Positions 10,379-20,513 of a DNA stretch of 64,000 nucleotides are shown piece by piece. The position numbers and the translations under genes were made by a program. Each line of letters begins with the position of its first letter. Within the stretch, counting starts at the first letter, position 1. The stretch is from positions 186,001 through 250,000 of the forward strand of contig NZ_CAJCKW010000004.1 of NCBI RefSeq assembly GCF_903970965.1, in the 5' to 3' direction. The notes beneath the pieces are model-generated. The model saw only the letters and a program-made list of their open reading frames with translations. It was not told the DNA's origin and made no database searches. This stretch comes from Aureimonas sp. ME7. GTDB lineage: Bacteria; Pseudomonadota; Alphaproteobacteria; Rhizobiales; Rhizobiaceae.

Positions 10379-11530
10379 CTAAAGCTTGACGACCTCGACC
10401 CGCCGGTTGCGGTAGACGAGCGCGGCATCGCCCGCCAGAAGCTCCAGCGCGCGGTTGCCGAACAGCTCGCGGCGCCAACCCTCCAGGGCCGGAACCTCGG
10501 CGCTCTCGCCGCGAACGGCCAGCTTTTCGAGATCGTCCCCGGAAGCGATCAAGCGTCCGGCGACGCCGCGCTCGTCCACCACGATCTTGAGAAGGACGCG
10601 CAGGAACTCCACGGCCGAAGCGGTGCCTTCGGGAAGGTTCGGGGGCTTTGGGATGGCGGGGAGGTCGGCCTTCGGGATCGCCAGCGCGCGGCCGACGGCC
10701 GCCAGGATCTCTCGGCCCGCGCTCGAGCGCTCGAAGCCCTTGGAGAGCGTCCGCAGACGGCCGAGCGCCTGCTCGTCCTTGGGCTGTTGCTGGGCGATCT
10801 CGTAGACCGCGTCGTCCTTCAGAATGCGCGAGCGCGGCTGGTCGCGCCCACGCGCTTCCCGCTCGCGCCACGCCGCGACCTCTTTCAGGACGGCCAGTTC
10901 AATCGGTTTCCTCACGCGCAGCTTGAGCCGCCGCCAGGCGTCGTCCGGGTGGATGTCGTAGGTGCCTGGGTCGGTAAGCACCGCCATCTCGTCGGCAAGC
11001 CAAGCTTCACGGCCCTCCACGGCCAGCGCCGACTTTAGGAAACGATAGGCGTCGCGCAGGTAGGTGACGTCGGCGAGCGCATAGTCGAGCTGCTCCTTCG
11101 ACAGGGGGCGGCGGCGCCAGTCGGTGAAGCGTGAGGACTTGTCGATGTGGCCCTTCGATGTGCGGGCGACGAGCTGGTCGTAGGCGATCGACTCGCCGAA
11201 GCCGCACACCATGGCGGCGACCTGGGTGTCGAACAAGGGCTTGGGGATCAGCCCGCCAAGCTTGTGGACGATCTCGACGTCCTGGCGCGCGGCATGAAAG
11301 ACCTTCACGACCCTCTCGTCGGCCATCAACTCAAAGAAGGGAGCGAGATCGATCCCCTCGGCGAGCGGGTCCACCAGGACGGCCAGTTCGTCCGACGCCA
11401 TCTGGACGAGGCAAAGCTCCGGCCAGAACGTCGTCTCGCGAATGAATTCGGTGTCCACCGTGACGAATTCGGCGCGGGCAAGGGTTCGGCACGCTTCGGC
11501 AAGGGCGGCGGTCGTGGTGATCGGTTCCAT
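10379..11530 (-). CDS. rnd: Ribonuclease D
   Basis: RNase D is a 3'-5' exonuclease that trims tRNA and other stable RNA. The 383-residue product has the DEDD nuclease domain: FVTVDTEFIRE (Exo I, Asp and Glu), VFHAARQDVEIV (Exo II, Asp) and LDYALADVTYLRDAY (Exo III, Tyr and Asp). An HRDC helical domain lies around 210-290 (LKEVAAWREREARGRDQPRS). Size and order match the family. The ATG at 11530 is preceded by a divergent intergenic region shared with aspS. Confidence 0.95.
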   Translation of the reverse strand: MEPITTTAALAEACRTLARAEFVTVDTEFIRETTFWPELCLVQMASDELAVLVDPLAEGIDLAPFFELMADERVVKVFHAARQDVEIVHKLGGLIPKPLFDTQVAAMVCGFGESIAYDQLVARTSKGHIDKSSRFTDWRRRPLSKEQLDYALADVTYLRDAYRFLKSALAVEGREAWLADEMAVLTDPGTYDIHPDDAWRRLKLRVRKPIELAVLKEVAAWREREARGRDQPRSRILKDDAVYEIAQQQPKDEQALGRLRTLSKGFERSSAGREILAAVGRALAIPKADLPAIPKPPNLPEGTASAVEFLRVLLKIVVDERGVAGRLIASGDDLEKLAVRGESAEVPALEGWRRELFGNRALELLAGDAALVYRNRRVEVVKL

Positions 11531-11613
11531 GCGTTCTTATAGATCACGAAATCGGTAGGCGTGCAGGCCGCTCGCACGAGGTCACGGAGAATCCACCGCT
11601 TTCCGCGCCGCAA

Positions 11614-11630
11614 TGTCAGAATTGTTGACA
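11614..11630. promoter_or_regulatory. TGTCA-N7-TGACA palindrome in the rnd/aspS divergent region
   Basis: Seventeen bases with two perfect inverted half-sites (TGTCA and TGACA). The right arm also makes a TTGACA that would serve as a -35 box for aspS; the matching -10 is weak. Overlap of a palindrome with a -35 element suggests a repressor operator, but no regulator is indicated and chance occurrence is possible. Confidence 0.3.
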
Positions 11631-11719
11631 TAACGGGACCCGCATGCGCTTTTCCGCGAAAATTCGAAGCCGGGCCGAGCGCGCCCGGCTATGCCGGACA
11701 AGCCCGAGAGATGACCGCG

Positions 11720-13510
11720 ATGCACCGTTACCGCTCCCACACCTGCGCCGAGCTCCGTCCCAGCCATGTCGGGCAGTCGGTTCGCCTGTCGGGTTGGGCG
11801 CACCGCGTTCGCGACCACGGCGGCCTTCTGTTCATCGATCTGCGCGACCACTACGGCCTGACCCAGATCGTGGTCGATCCCGAATCGCCGGCCTTCAAGA
11901 CGGCGGAAGCCGTTCGCGGCGAGTGGGTGATCCGCATCGACGGCGAGGTGAAGGCGCGCACGTCCGAGACCGTCAACGCCAAGCTGCCGACGGGCGAGGT
12001 CGAGGTTTTCGCCCGCGAGATCGAGGTCCTTTCCCAAGCGAAGGAGCTGCCGCTCCCCGTCTTCGGGGAGCCGGACTATCCGGAGGACGTGCGCCTCAAG
12101 TACCGCTTCCTCGACCTTCGCCGCGACACGCTGCACCGGAACATCGTTCGCCGCACGCAGATCATCGCGGCGATGCGCCGGCGCATGCAGGACACGGGCT
12201 TCACCGAGTTCTCGACGCCGATTCTCACCGCCTCTTCGCCCGAGGGCGCGCGCGACTTCCTGGTGCCGAGCCGCATCCACCAGGGCAAGTTCTATGCGCT
12301 GCCGCAGGCGCCGCAGCAGTACAAGCAGCTGATCATGATGAGCGGCTTCGATCGCTACTTCCAGATCGCGCCCTGCTTCCGCGACGAGGACCCGCGCGCC
12401 GACCGCCTGCCCGGAGAGTTCTATCAGCTCGATCTCGAAATGAGCTTCGTCGAGCAGGAGGACATCTTCCAGACGATGGAGCCGGTGATCCGCGGCATCT
12501 TCGAGGACTTCGCCGAGGGCAAGCCGGTGAGCCAGGAGTTCCGCCGTATCCCTTACGCGGAATCCATGCGCAAGTACGGCTCCGACAAGCCGGACCTTCG
12601 CAACCCGATCGAGATGGAGGCCGTGACCGAGCACTTCGCGGGCTCCGGCTTCAAGGTCTTCGCCAACATGATCGCGAACGACCCGGCGGTCGAGGTCTGG
12701 GCCATTCCAGCCAAGACCGGCGGAAGCCGGGCGTTCTGCGACCGGATGAACGCCTGGGCGCAAGGGGAAGGCCAGCCGGGCCTCGGCTACATCTTCTGGC
12801 GCGAGGAGAACGGGGCGCTCGGCGGCGCCGGGCCGCTCGCCAAGAACATCGGCGAGGAGCGCACGGAAGCCGTTCGCACGCAGCTCGGCCTTGGCGCGGG
12901 CGATGCCTGCTTCTTCGTGGCCGGCAACCCGAAGGCCTTCGCGCCTTTCGCCGGCGCCGCGCGCACCCGCGTCGGCGAGGAGTTGAACCTCGTCGATCGC
13001 GACCGGTTCGAGCTCGCCTGGATCATCGACTTCCCGTTCTACGAATGGGACGAGGAGTTGAAGAAGGTCGACTTCGCGCACAACCCGTTCTCCATGCCGC
13101 AGGGCGGCATCGAGGCGCTGAACAGCCAAGAACCGCTGTCGCTCAAGGCGTTCCAGTACGACATCGTCTGCAACGGGTTCGAGATCGCGTCGGGCGGCAT
13201 TCGCAACCAGCTGCCCGAGACCATGGTCAAGGCCTTCGAGATCGCCGGCTACGCCCAAGCCGATGTCGAGGAGCGTTTCGGCGGCCTCTACCGCGCTTTT
13301 CAGTACGGTGCCCCGCCGCATGGCGGCATGGCGGCCGGTGTCGATCGCATCGTGATGCTTCTGTGCGGGGTCAAGAACCTGCGCGAGATCACCATGTTCC
13401 CGATGAACCAGCAGGCCTTCGACCTCCTGATGAACGCGCCCTCCGAGGCGACGCCGACGCAGCTCCGGGAACTGGCGATCCGCCCCATCCCGCAGGCCCC
13501 CAAGGCCTGA
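11720..13510 (+). CDS. aspS: Aspartate--tRNA ligase
   Basis: A 596-residue class II aminoacyl-tRNA synthetase of the bacterial AspRS type. The N-terminal OB anticodon-binding fold begins [18 protein letters not shown] and includes [19 protein letters not shown]. Motif 1 falls near [20 protein letters not shown], motif 2 is [19 protein letters not shown], the bacterial GAD insertion is around 300-410, and motif 3 is [14 protein letters not shown]. No asparaginyl synthetase was seen in the window, and alphaproteobacteria often use a nondiscriminating AspRS with GatCAB; the sequence alone does not decide this. The ATG at 11720 was preferred over 11711 because of the conserved MHRYR start and a GAGAG nine bases upstream. 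Confidence 0.97.
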   Translation: MHRYRSHTCAELRPSHVGQSVRLSGWAHRVRDHGGLLFIDLRDHYGLTQIVVDPESPAFKTAEAVRGEWVIRIDGEVKARTSETVNAKLPTGEVEVFAREIEVLSQAKELPLPVFGEPDYPEDVRLKYRFLDLRRDTLHRNIVRRTQIIAAMRRRMQDTGFTEFSTPILTASSPEGARDFLVPSRIHQGKFYALPQAPQQYKQLIMMSGFDRYFQIAPCFRDEDPRADRLPGEFYQLDLEMSFVEQEDIFQTMEPVIRGIFEDFAEGKPVSQEFRRIPYAESMRKYGSDKPDLRNPIEMEAVTEHFAGSGFKVFANMIANDPAVEVWAIPAKTGGSRAFCDRMNAWAQGEGQPGLGYIFWREENGALGGAGPLAKNIGEERTEAVRTQLGLGAGDACFFVAGNPKAFAPFAGAARTRVGEELNLVDRDRFELAWIIDFPFYEWDEELKKVDFAHNPFSMPQGGIEALNSQEPLSLKAFQYDIVCNGFEIASGGIRNQLPETMVKAFEIAGYAQADVEERFGGLYRAFQYGAPPHGGMAAGVDRIVMLLCGVKNLREITMFPMNQQAFDLLMNAPSEATPTQLRELAIRPIPQAPKA

Positions 13511-13520
13511 ACCAGACGAC

Positions 13521-13550
13521 GAGAAGGGCGCATCGAGCGCCCTTTTTCTC
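13521..13550. terminator. Bidirectional intrinsic terminator between aspS and a 2H phosphoesterase gene
   Basis: AAGGGCGC and GCGCCCTT pair around an ATCGA loop, followed by T residues on the + strand. GAGA/TCTC flanks extend the stem and give a T tract on the other strand too. It lies 10 bases after the aspS stop and 6 bases before the end of the convergent gene. Confidence 0.85.
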
Positions 13551-13555
13551 GTGCC

Positions 13556-14065
13556 TCAGCCGGTGAACGCGTATTCGCCCGCCGGCTCCCAGGGGCCGCC
13601 GCGATAGTGCCAGAGAAGAAGGCCGGTCGCGGATGCGTCGAAGGGCGAGAAGGTCGCCTTGAGATCCGCGAACAAGGTCTTGGCTTCGCCAGAGGGTGCC
13701 TTGTTCTGGATCGTGACGTGCGGCGAGAAACCTTGCGCATCCTGGCGCCCGAGATCGGCCGCCCACGCTTCGGCTAGGTCGGCGCGCAGGCGCTTCAGCT
13801 CCGGTGATTGGATCGTGTAAGCGGAGCCGTACCCTAAGAACCGCAGGCCATCGACCCGCAGCGGCAGGGGGCCGGCCGTCGAAGCGAGCGTAGTGAGCTT
13901 GCGATGAATTGCGGCCCAGCGCTCGGCCGGCAGCTTGTGGAACAGCGTCAGATGCGCGGGGATGTGGTTTCGCGCAGGCGGAAAGTGCCGCCTGCGCATC
14001 GTGTCGAAGCGCTCGAAGCTCACCTCGTCGAACCGCAGCGTCAGGATCAACGGATCGTCGTTCAT
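13556..14065 (-). CDS. 2'-5' RNA ligase-like 2H phosphoesterase
   Basis: A 169-residue soluble protein with the two signature motifs of the 2H superfamily: HLTLF at about residue 38 and HVTIQ at about 120, roughly 80 residues apart. The members closest in size act on 2',5'-linked or cyclic phosphodiesters of RNA or nucleotides. Which substrate applies here is not known; the family is annotated as RNA ligase/cyclic phosphodiesterase from biochemistry on distant members. It lies 18 bases upstream of the next minus-strand gene and may share its transcript. The start ATG at 14065 is the only reasonable one. Confidence 0.82.
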   Translation of the reverse strand: MNDDPLILTLRFDEVSFERFDTMRRRHFPPARNHIPAHLTLFHKLPAERWAAIHRKLTTLASTAGPLPLRVDGLRFLGYGSAYTIQSPELKRLRADLAEAWAADLGRQDAQGFSPHVTIQNKAPSGEAKTLFADLKATFSPFDASATGLLLWHYRGGPWEPAGEYAFTG

Positions 14066-14083
14066 CCCGGCGCCTCGCTTCGA

Positions 14084-15259
14084 TCAGCCGCCGGACTTGA
14101 CCGAAAGGTTGAGCACCTGCGGCAGGGTCTGCGGCGCGCCCATCGCGGCACCCATGATCTGCGTCACGGGAACCGCGCTCGGTGGCGCGATGGCGATCGT
14201 CAGCTGCTCGGGGTTTTCGAGGAAGCTCTTCACCGCGGCCGTCACGTCGGCCTGGAACTGCGGGTTCTGGAGATAGCCGAGCGCGAGCGGCAGCGAGCCG
14301 AGGACACCGGACACCATCTGCTCGCGCGTCTGGTTGTTCTGCTTGGCGAAGTAGTCCAGCACGCGGTTGGTGAGCGAATCGTCGGCGAAGCTGAGGTTGG
14401 CCGACTGGAGGTTGAGCTGCGACAGGAGGCCGATCACCGCCATGCCGGACCCTTCCGACTGGCCGCCGCTGGCTTTCATCTGCTCGCTCATCTGCGACAG
14501 CGACTGGATGAACGACGGCGTGTAGCCGGTGATCGTGTAGGAGAAGTCCAGCTTGCCCGCGTCATTGACGACGACCTGCAGCGGATCCAGCGTCAGGGCG
14601 CCGCTCTTGGGATCCCAGGACGCGTTGCCGCTCATGTTGCCGGTCAGCGTCTCGTAGCCGAGCTCCTTCAGCGTCGAGGAAGCGGGCTGATCGCCGGCGG
14701 TATCGGCCGTGAAGGAGCCGACGCCGAACGTCGTCCGATAGGCTTCGCCCTCGGCGCCCTCGTTCTTCAGGTCGATGTTCTCGACGCTCAGGACGGACTT
14801 GCCGTTTCGCTCGGCTGCGACGGAGGCGATGCTCGCCCGCTCGAAGAAGATCGGCGAAAGTGCCTTCGTCGTGGCGTTCGTTCCCTGGATTGTCAGGCCC
14901 TCGACCGCGATGCCGCCGATCTGCGTGCGCATGTCGCCGTCCGTCCGGTCGATGTCGGCGGGCGCTACGCGTGTCGCCTTCCAGCCGTCTGGTGTCGAGC
15001 CTGTGACGCCCTCGAAGTGGAGGTCGCCGAGTGCCACGGGATCCTCGCCCGGCTGATTCCCGCGGACGCGGACCTCCGGCAGCACGACGTCGTCGCCCTC
15101 GCTCGCGGGCGTTCCCGTTTCGAGCGTGACGTTCTGCTCGCCCATCACGGCCTTCAGGCGGTCTGCGAATGCCTGCGCATCCGCCGCAAGCGACGAGGTC
15201 GCGCTTGCCAAGACCAGAGCCAGGCTTGCGACGATGCGGCGGGAAGGCAGGACGATCAT
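14084..15259 (-). CDS. Exported protein of unknown function, 391 residues
   Basis: A signal peptide is clear: positively charged MIVLPSRR, a hydrophobic core IVASLALVLASATSS, and an Ala-x-Ala type cleavage site near residue 25 (SLAADA). The mature part is rich in Ser, Thr, Asn and Gly with few Cys, and reads like an extended beta structure (YRTTFGVGSFTA, LTGNMSGNASW, KLDFSYTITGYTPSF) followed by an alpha-helical end. No enzyme motif was seen. I do not recognise a named family. The ATG at 15259 has AAAGG upstream. A much longer upstream extension of the same frame runs antisense to parC and has no signal, so it was rejected. Confidence 0.8.
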   Translation of the reverse strand: MIVLPSRRIVASLALVLASATSSLAADAQAFADRLKAVMGEQNVTLETGTPASEGDDVVLPEVRVRGNQPGEDPVALGDLHFEGVTGSTPDGWKATRVAPADIDRTDGDMRTQIGGIAVEGLTIQGTNATTKALSPIFFERASIASVAAERNGKSVLSVENIDLKNEGAEGEAYRTTFGVGSFTADTAGDQPASSTLKELGYETLTGNMSGNASWDPKSGALTLDPLQVVVNDAGKLDFSYTITGYTPSFIQSLSQMSEQMKASGGQSEGSGMAVIGLLSQLNLQSANLSFADDSLTNRVLDYFAKQNNQTREQMVSGVLGSLPLALGYLQNPQFQADVTAAVKSFLENPEQLTIAIAPPSAVPVTQIMGAAMGAPQTLPQVLNLSVKSGG

Positions 15260-15451
15260 GCGGTAACCTTTCGGATGGGACCCACACCTAACAGGCCGAG
15301 TCGGGGGTAGCGGACTTCGCCAATCGGAAAACGTCGGTAATATGGCTCGGCTATCGCGCAGGAAAAGGCCCGAACCGCCCGAGTGGTGGCGCCGGGTCTC
15401 GGTTTGTTCCGGTCTTGTTCCGGTTCGGCCTTTCGGATATGGCCTGAGCCC

Positions 15452-17701
15452 ATGGGTAAGCCAGTGGACACACCGCCCGGCGGCGGCGACATCGAACCGA
15501 TCGACCTGAAGACGGCGCTGGAAGAGCGCTATCTCGCCTATGCGCTGTCCACCATCATGGGGCGCGCGCTGCCCGACGTTCGCGATGGGTTGAAGCCCGT
15601 CCACCGGCGGATAGTCCATGCGATGCGCGTGCTGCGGCTTGATCCGGGGCAGGGCTACAAGAAGTGCGCCCGCATCGTCGGCGACGTGATGGGCAAGTTC
15701 CATCCGCACGGCGACGCCTCGATCTACGACGCGCTGGTACGCCTCGCGCAGGACTTTTCGATCCGTTATCCGCTGATCGACGGGCAGGGCAATTTCGGCA
15801 ACGTGGACGGCGATAGCGCGGCGGCCATGCGCTACACCGAAGCGCGGATGACCGACGTGGCGACTCTGCTTCTGCGCGGCATCGACGAGAACGCCGTCGA
15901 TTTCCGACCGACCTACAACGAGGAGGATCGCGAGCCGATCGTCCTGCCGGGCGCCTTCCCGAACCTCTTGGCCAACGGCGCCTCCGGCATCGCGGTCGGC
16001 ATGGCGACTTCGATCCCGCCGCACAACGCGGCCGAGATCTGCGACGCCGCGCTCAAGCTGATCGAGGAGCCCGATGCGGGGCTCGACGCGCTTCTCAAGT
16101 TCGTCCAGGGGCCGGACTTCCCGACGGGCGGCGTGGTGGTCGATGGTCGCGATACCATCCGCGAAGCCTATGCGACGGGGCGCGGCTCGTTCCGCGTCCG
16201 CGCCAAGTGGGAGCGGGAAGAACAGGGGCGGGGCGGCTATGTCGTGGTCGTCACCGAGATCCCGTATCAAGTCCAGAAGTCTCGCCTGATCGAAAAGATC
16301 GCCGATCTCCTGTCGGCCAAGCGACTGCCGCTTCTGGCCGACATTCGCGACGAGTCGGCGGAGGACGTTCGCATCGTCCTGGAGCCGAAGGCGCGCACCG
16401 TCGATCCCGTGCTTCTGATGGAATCGCTGTTCCGGACGACCGATCTGGAATCGCGCATCTCGATGAACATGAACGTCCTGTCCGGCGGCAAGGTGCCGAA
16501 GGTGCTGTCGCTGAAGGAGGTTCTGACGGAATGGCTCGCGCACCAGCGCGAGGTGCTGGTCCGGCGCTCGCAGTTCCGGCTCGACCAGATCGAGCGACGG
16601 CTGGAGATCCTATCCGGCTACATCATCGCCTTCCTGAACCTCGACGAGGTGATCCGCATCATCCGCGAGGAGGACGAGCCGAAGGCCGTCCTCATGTCCA
16701 CCTTCGAGCTGACGGACACGCAGGCCGAGGCGATCCTCAACATGCGCCTGCGCTCGTTGCGCAAGCTCGAGGAGTTCGAGCTGAAGCGCGAGTTCGACAC
16801 GTTGAGCGAGGAGCGGGCCGACAAGCAGGCGCTGCTGGCTTCGACCGAGATGCAATGGGCGCGCGTGGCGGCCGAGGTTCGGGAGGTTCGCGAGACCTTC
16901 TCGAAGAAGACCAAGCTCGGCAAGCGGCGCACCCAGTTCGCCGATGCCCCGGAGCATTCGTCGGACGACATCGCCGTCGCGCTGATCGAGCGGGAGCCGG
17001 TGACGATCGTCCTGTCGCAGAAGGGGTTCCTTCGTGCGCTTCGCGGGCACCTGACGGACCTGTCGGGCTTGACCTTCCGCGAGGGCGACAAGCTGAAACT
17101 CGCCTTCCCGGCGCTGACCACCGACAAGCTCGTGTTCCTGTCCACCAACGGACGAGCCTTCACGCTAGGCGCCGACAAGCTGCCGGGCGGGCGCGGGCAC
17201 GGCGATCCCATTCGCCTCGCCATCGAACTCGAGGACGACCAGGACATCGCGCTCGGCTTCGTTCCGGACGCGACAGCCAAGCGGCTTCTGGTATCGAGCG
17301 ACGGCAACGGTTTCATCGTCGCGGAGAGCGAGTTGATCTCGTCCACCCGCAAGGGCAAGCAGATCCTCAACGTCGCAAGCCCCGTCAGCCTGGCGCGCGC
17401 CGAGCCGATCGGCGGCGGCGACACGGTGGCGGTCGTCGGAGACAACCGCAAGATGCTGGTGTTTCCGCTGGCGCAGATCCCCGAGATGGTGCGCGGCAAG
17501 GGCGTCCGCCTCCAGCGCTACAAGGACGGTGCGCTTCTCGACATCCGCGTCTTCGCCCTGGCGAACGGCCTGACGTGGACCGATACGGCCGGCCGCGTCT
17601 TCAACCGCGGGGATGCCGAGCTGATGGAATGGAAGAGTGACCGGGCGCAGGCCGGGCGTCTGGTGCCCAAGGGTTTCCCGAAGAGTGGCCGGTTCGGATA
17701 A
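15452..17701 (+). CDS. parC: DNA topoisomerase IV subunit A
   Basis: ParC cuts and rejoins DNA to unlink daughter chromosomes, working with ParE. The 749-residue product begins the conserved core at [36 protein letters not shown]. The winged-helix region has [20 protein letters not shown] (the quinolone-resistance-determining segment), and the catalytic Tyr is residue 128 in [11 protein letters not shown]. The C-terminal part has a beta-pinwheel domain with ParC-like rather than GyrA-like spacing; no GyrA box (QRRGGKG) is visible, which favours ParC over GyrA. ParE is not in the window. Confidence 0.95.
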   Translation: MGKPVDTPPGGGDIEPIDLKTALEERYLAYALSTIMGRALPDVRDGLKPVHRRIVHAMRVLRLDPGQGYKKCARIVGDVMGKFHPHGDASIYDALVRLAQDFSIRYPLIDGQGNFGNVDGDSAAAMRYTEARMTDVATLLLRGIDENAVDFRPTYNEEDREPIVLPGAFPNLLANGASGIAVGMATSIPPHNAAEICDAALKLIEEPDAGLDALLKFVQGPDFPTGGVVVDGRDTIREAYATGRGSFRVRAKWEREEQGRGGYVVVVTEIPYQVQKSRLIEKIADLLSAKRLPLLADIRDESAEDVRIVLEPKARTVDPVLLMESLFRTTDLESRISMNMNVLSGGKVPKVLSLKEVLTEWLAHQREVLVRRSQFRLDQIERRLEILSGYIIAFLNLDEVIRIIREEDEPKAVLMSTFELTDTQAEAILNMRLRSLRKLEEFELKREFDTLSEERADKQALLASTEMQWARVAAEVREVRETFSKKTKLGKRRTQFADAPEHSSDDIAVALIEREPVTIVLSQKGFLRALRGHLTDLSGLTFREGDKLKLAFPALTTDKLVFLSTNGRAFTLGADKLPGGRGHGDPIRLAIELEDDQDIALGFVPDATAKRLLVSSDGNGFIVAESELISSTRKGKQILNVASPVSLARAEPIGGGDTVAVVGDNRKMLVFPLAQIPEMVRGKGVRLQRYKDGALLDIRVFALANGLTWTDTAGRVFNRGDAELMEWKSDRAQAGRLVPKGFPKSGRFG

Positions 17702-17839
17702 GGGGGGGCTGCGACCCTCTGGGGTCGTTCCGATCGCAGAACTTGCGAACCGAAGGCGTGCGCCTGTCCTGGCAGCTTCCCCAGCTGCGTCTCGGGCGTT
17801 AGGAAGCCCCGAGAACTCAGAACCAAGGATCGCGGCCGC

Positions 17840-19051
17840 ATGTCGCCTGGTGTCCCTCGCGGTCGCATCGTCCTCTACGCGCTTCTCACGGCTCTGACCG
17901 CCGTCAGCATCGACGCTCTTCTTCCAGGATTGCGTGATATCGGCGTAGAGTTCGGCGCCGCGCCGCCCTTCTCGACGCAGCACGTCGTGTCCCTGTTCAT
18001 CTTCGGCATGGTGTTCGGCGAACTGGCTCTCGGCCCCATCTCGGATGCGATCGGGCGGAAGCGGGCGCTGGTCGCCGGGCTCGGCGTCTATGCGATCGGT
18101 ACGCTTATAGGTCTGTTCGCCTCCTCGCTCGAAGTGCTGATCCTCGGGCGCGTCTTGCAGGGCGTCGGCGTGGCGGGTCCGAAGATCGCCACCCGCGCCA
18201 TGATCCGTGACCAGTTCGAGGGCGAGGCGATGGCTCGCGTCATGTCCTTCCTGTTCTCGCTCTATATCCTCGTGCCCATGATCGCTCCCGCGATGGGGCA
18301 AGGCGTGATCGCGCTGGGAGGATGGCGGGCGATGTTCGCCGTCTACCTTGGGCTGGCTGTGTTGATGGGAGCCTGGCTGATCTGGCGTCAGCCCGAGACC
18401 CTCCCGCCCGGGCGACGCATTCCGTTTCGCCCGCGCATCCTTTTCGCCAACGGTGTCCGCATTCTGGCCAACTGGCGTGTGACGCTTCTGATCGCGGCGA
18501 CCGGTTTCGTGTTCGGCGCGCAGCTGCTGTATCTCAGCGTCGCCGCCGATCTCTTCGCAGACGTCTATGAAGTGCGCGAAAGCTTCCCGTTCTACTTCGC
18601 ACTGCTCGCCGGCGGCGTTGGCCTTGCCTCCTATTTGAACGCGCACCTCGTCGGGCGCTTCGGCATGGACGCCATGGCGCGGTTCGGCTTCCTCGGCCTG
18701 ACGCTGGCCGGATTATCGATGCTGGCCGTTTCGGTCGCCTTCGGCGGCCGACCGCCGCTCGTGCCGCTTCTGGCGTTCGGCTTCGCTGCCTTCTTTTCGA
18801 TCGGCATTCTGTTCGGCAATCTCAACGCCATGGCGATGCGCTCGCTGGGCGAGGTCGCAGGCCTCGGCGCATCGCTCATCGCATCCGGGTCGAGCCTGGT
18901 CGCGACCCTTTTCGCAGTCGGGCTGGGCGCCTTCTACGACGGCACCGTCACGGTTCTGGCAGGCGGTATCTTCCTGGCGGGCATTGCTTCGCTCCTGCTA
19001 GGAGCGTTGTCGGCCCGTGGACGCGATGGGAACGTCGCCGCGGTCCGGTGA
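17840..19051 (+). CDS. MFS multidrug efflux transporter, Bcr/CflA type
   Basis: A 403-residue membrane protein with about twelve hydrophobic segments. The family landmarks of the 12-TM drug:H+ antiporters are present: an acidic residue in TM1 (SIDALLPGL), GPISDAIGRKRAL (motif A loop between TM2 and TM3), and LQGVGVAGPKIATRAMIRD (the Bcr/CflA version of motif C). Exported compounds are unknown; relatives confer bicyclomycin or chloramphenicol resistance. No regulator gene is adjacent, so expression is probably constitutive or controlled from elsewhere. The ATG at 17840 is preceded by AAGGA at a rather long distance. Confidence 0.93.
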   Translation: MSPGVPRGRIVLYALLTALTAVSIDALLPGLRDIGVEFGAAPPFSTQHVVSLFIFGMVFGELALGPISDAIGRKRALVAGLGVYAIGTLIGLFASSLEVLILGRVLQGVGVAGPKIATRAMIRDQFEGEAMARVMSFLFSLYILVPMIAPAMGQGVIALGGWRAMFAVYLGLAVLMGAWLIWRQPETLPPGRRIPFRPRILFANGVRILANWRVTLLIAATGFVFGAQLLYLSVAADLFADVYEVRESFPFYFALLAGGVGLASYLNAHLVGRFGMDAMARFGFLGLTLAGLSMLAVSVAFGGRPPLVPLLAFGFAAFFSIGILFGNLNAMAMRSLGEVAGLGASLIASGSSLVATLFAVGLGAFYDGTVTVLAGGIFLAGIASLLLGALSARGRDGNVAAVR

Positions 19052-19096
19052 CCGCCGAGAAGGGGTCTCAACGGCAGGTTGGCGGTTCCGCCGACA

Positions 19097-19846
19097 TCAA
19101 CCGCCGTATCTCTCCCAACCCTTGGCCATCAGGTGCTCCTGCGGCTGGAAGCGGATCTTGTAGTCCATCTTGCGCGAGCCGTGGACCCAGTAGCCGAGAT
19201 AGAGATAGGGGAGTCCGAGTTCCCTCGTGCGTTGGACGTGGTCGAGGATCATGTAGGTCCCGAGGCTCCGGTCCGCTTCCTCCGGACGATAATACGAGTA
19301 GACCATCGACATGCCGTCGGCCATCACGTCGCTGAGGGCGACGGCCATCAGATCCTCGTCGGATCGGCCGTTGATCCGGTAGTCCGGACCCTTGCGGCGA
19401 TACTGGATCAGGCGCGTGTCGACCTGGCTGTCCTCCACCATCATCGCGTAGTCCATGGCGGACATTTCGGCCATGCCGCCATGGGCGTGACGCGATTCCA
19501 GATATCGGCGGAACAGGGCGAACTGCTCGGAGGTCGGCTCCGCGTCGCCCATGCGGCCGAAAAGATCGCCGTTGGTCTGGAGAACGCGCTTCATGGAGCG
19601 CGTCGGCTCGAACTCGTCGACGAGGATGCGCACCGATATGCAGGCGCGGCAGCGCTCGCAGGCGGGACGGTAGGCGATGTTCTGGCTGCGGCGGAATCCG
19701 CCTTGCGTCAGAAGGTCTAGGAGGGCGGGCGCGCGCGATCCGGTCAGATGGGTGAAGACTTTCCGCTCGAACTGCCCGTCGAGATAGGGGCAGGGCGAGG
19801 GCGCCGTCAGAAAGAATTGCGGGCTTTGCGGATGGTGAGCGGTCAT
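19097..19846 (-). CDS. bpt: Aspartate/glutamate leucyltransferase (Bpt-type L/F transferase)
   Basis: Bpt attaches Leu from Leu-tRNA to proteins starting with Asp or Glu and so marks them for ClpSAP degradation (bacterial N-degron pathway). The 249-residue product has the [16 protein letters not shown] opening, the Cys-rich [15 protein letters not shown] segment and the ATE-related core ending [20 protein letters not shown]. The sequence is closer to eukaryotic-like arginyltransferases (ATE1) than to Aat, as is known for Bpt. Assignment to Bpt rather than an arginyltransferase follows from alphaproteobacterial precedent. It converges on the MFS gene. Confidence 0.93.
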   Translation of the reverse strand: MTAHHPQSPQFFLTAPSPCPYLDGQFERKVFTHLTGSRAPALLDLLTQGGFRRSQNIAYRPACERCRACISVRILVDEFEPTRSMKRVLQTNGDLFGRMGDAEPTSEQFALFRRYLESRHAHGGMAEMSAMDYAMMVEDSQVDTRLIQYRRKGPDYRINGRSDEDLMAVALSDVMADGMSMVYSYYRPEEADRSLGTYMILDHVQRTRELGLPYLYLGYWVHGSRKMDYKIRFQPQEHLMAKGWERYGG

Positions 19847-19965
19847 GCTGCCCGGACGCCTCGAACCACGGACGGCGACAGCGCCCGAACCCGATCAATG
19901 TGAGGTCTGCGCTCGCCCGTGGAAAGCGAAACCATCCCGGGCGAGCGCAAAAATTTAGGTGTCGG

Positions 19966-20433
19966 TTAGCGCCGGCGCACCACCACGGTACCGAGCAGAA
20001 GGTCCTGAACCAGTTGCTTGCGGGGGGTGAACAGGGCGACGAGGACGATGAAGCCGGACGTCACCGCACCCGCCACCCAGAACAGGACGGAATGCGCTAC
20101 GCCGATCGCGGGATCGACGCGGGCGCCGTCCAGCCGCTCCAAGCGCAGGCCGAAGAGGCGCATGCCGGGCGTCGCCTGCGCGCGGCCGCCGAGCGTAAAG
20201 GCGACATAGGGAAGGGCGACCAGCGGAAACAGGATGGCGTAGAGACCCCATCCGATGCCGAGCGTCAGGATGCCGAGAACGCCGATCACGAACCAAGCGG
20301 GAATGCAGAGCGCGAGAACGATCGCATAGTCCACGAGGAACGAGAGGATGCGCCGCGTCCGGACCCCCTCATAGGCGCGGGGCTCGTCCAGCCAGCCGTT
20401 GGCCGCACCGTCCAGCGTCGTCGCGTTCGTCAT
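19966..20433 (-). CDS. RDD family membrane protein
   Basis: A 155-residue protein with the RDD domain: RTRRILSFLVDYAIVL (the Arg...Asp motif of TM1), a second pair of hydrophobic segments, GMRLFGLRLERLDG, and a last membrane segment ending KQLVQDLLLGTVVVRR (the conserved Asp). The N-terminal 25 residues are soluble. Proposed roles for RDD proteins include ion exchange, but the family is heterogeneous and no function is assigned here. It lies 80 bases upstream of the hemB end, on the same strand, and may be co-transcribed with hemB. Confidence 0.9.
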   Translation of the reverse strand: MTNATTLDGAANGWLDEPRAYEGVRTRRILSFLVDYAIVLALCIPAWFVIGVLGILTLGIGWGLYAILFPLVALPYVAFTLGGRAQATPGMRLFGLRLERLDGARVDPAIGVAHSVLFWVAGAVTSGFIVLVALFTPRKQLVQDLLLGTVVVRRR

Positions 20434-20513
20434 GGTTCGAAATCCTCTGCATGTTCCTTGAGCCTTACGGGAACAACATGGGTCTCGATCCGGGGCCTCG
20501 CAATGGCCTGGAG

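Noticed and set aside
15260-16543. N-terminal extension of the exported protein antisense to parC
   Set aside because: A proper signal peptide starts at 15259, and the upstream part runs opposite the conserved parC core.
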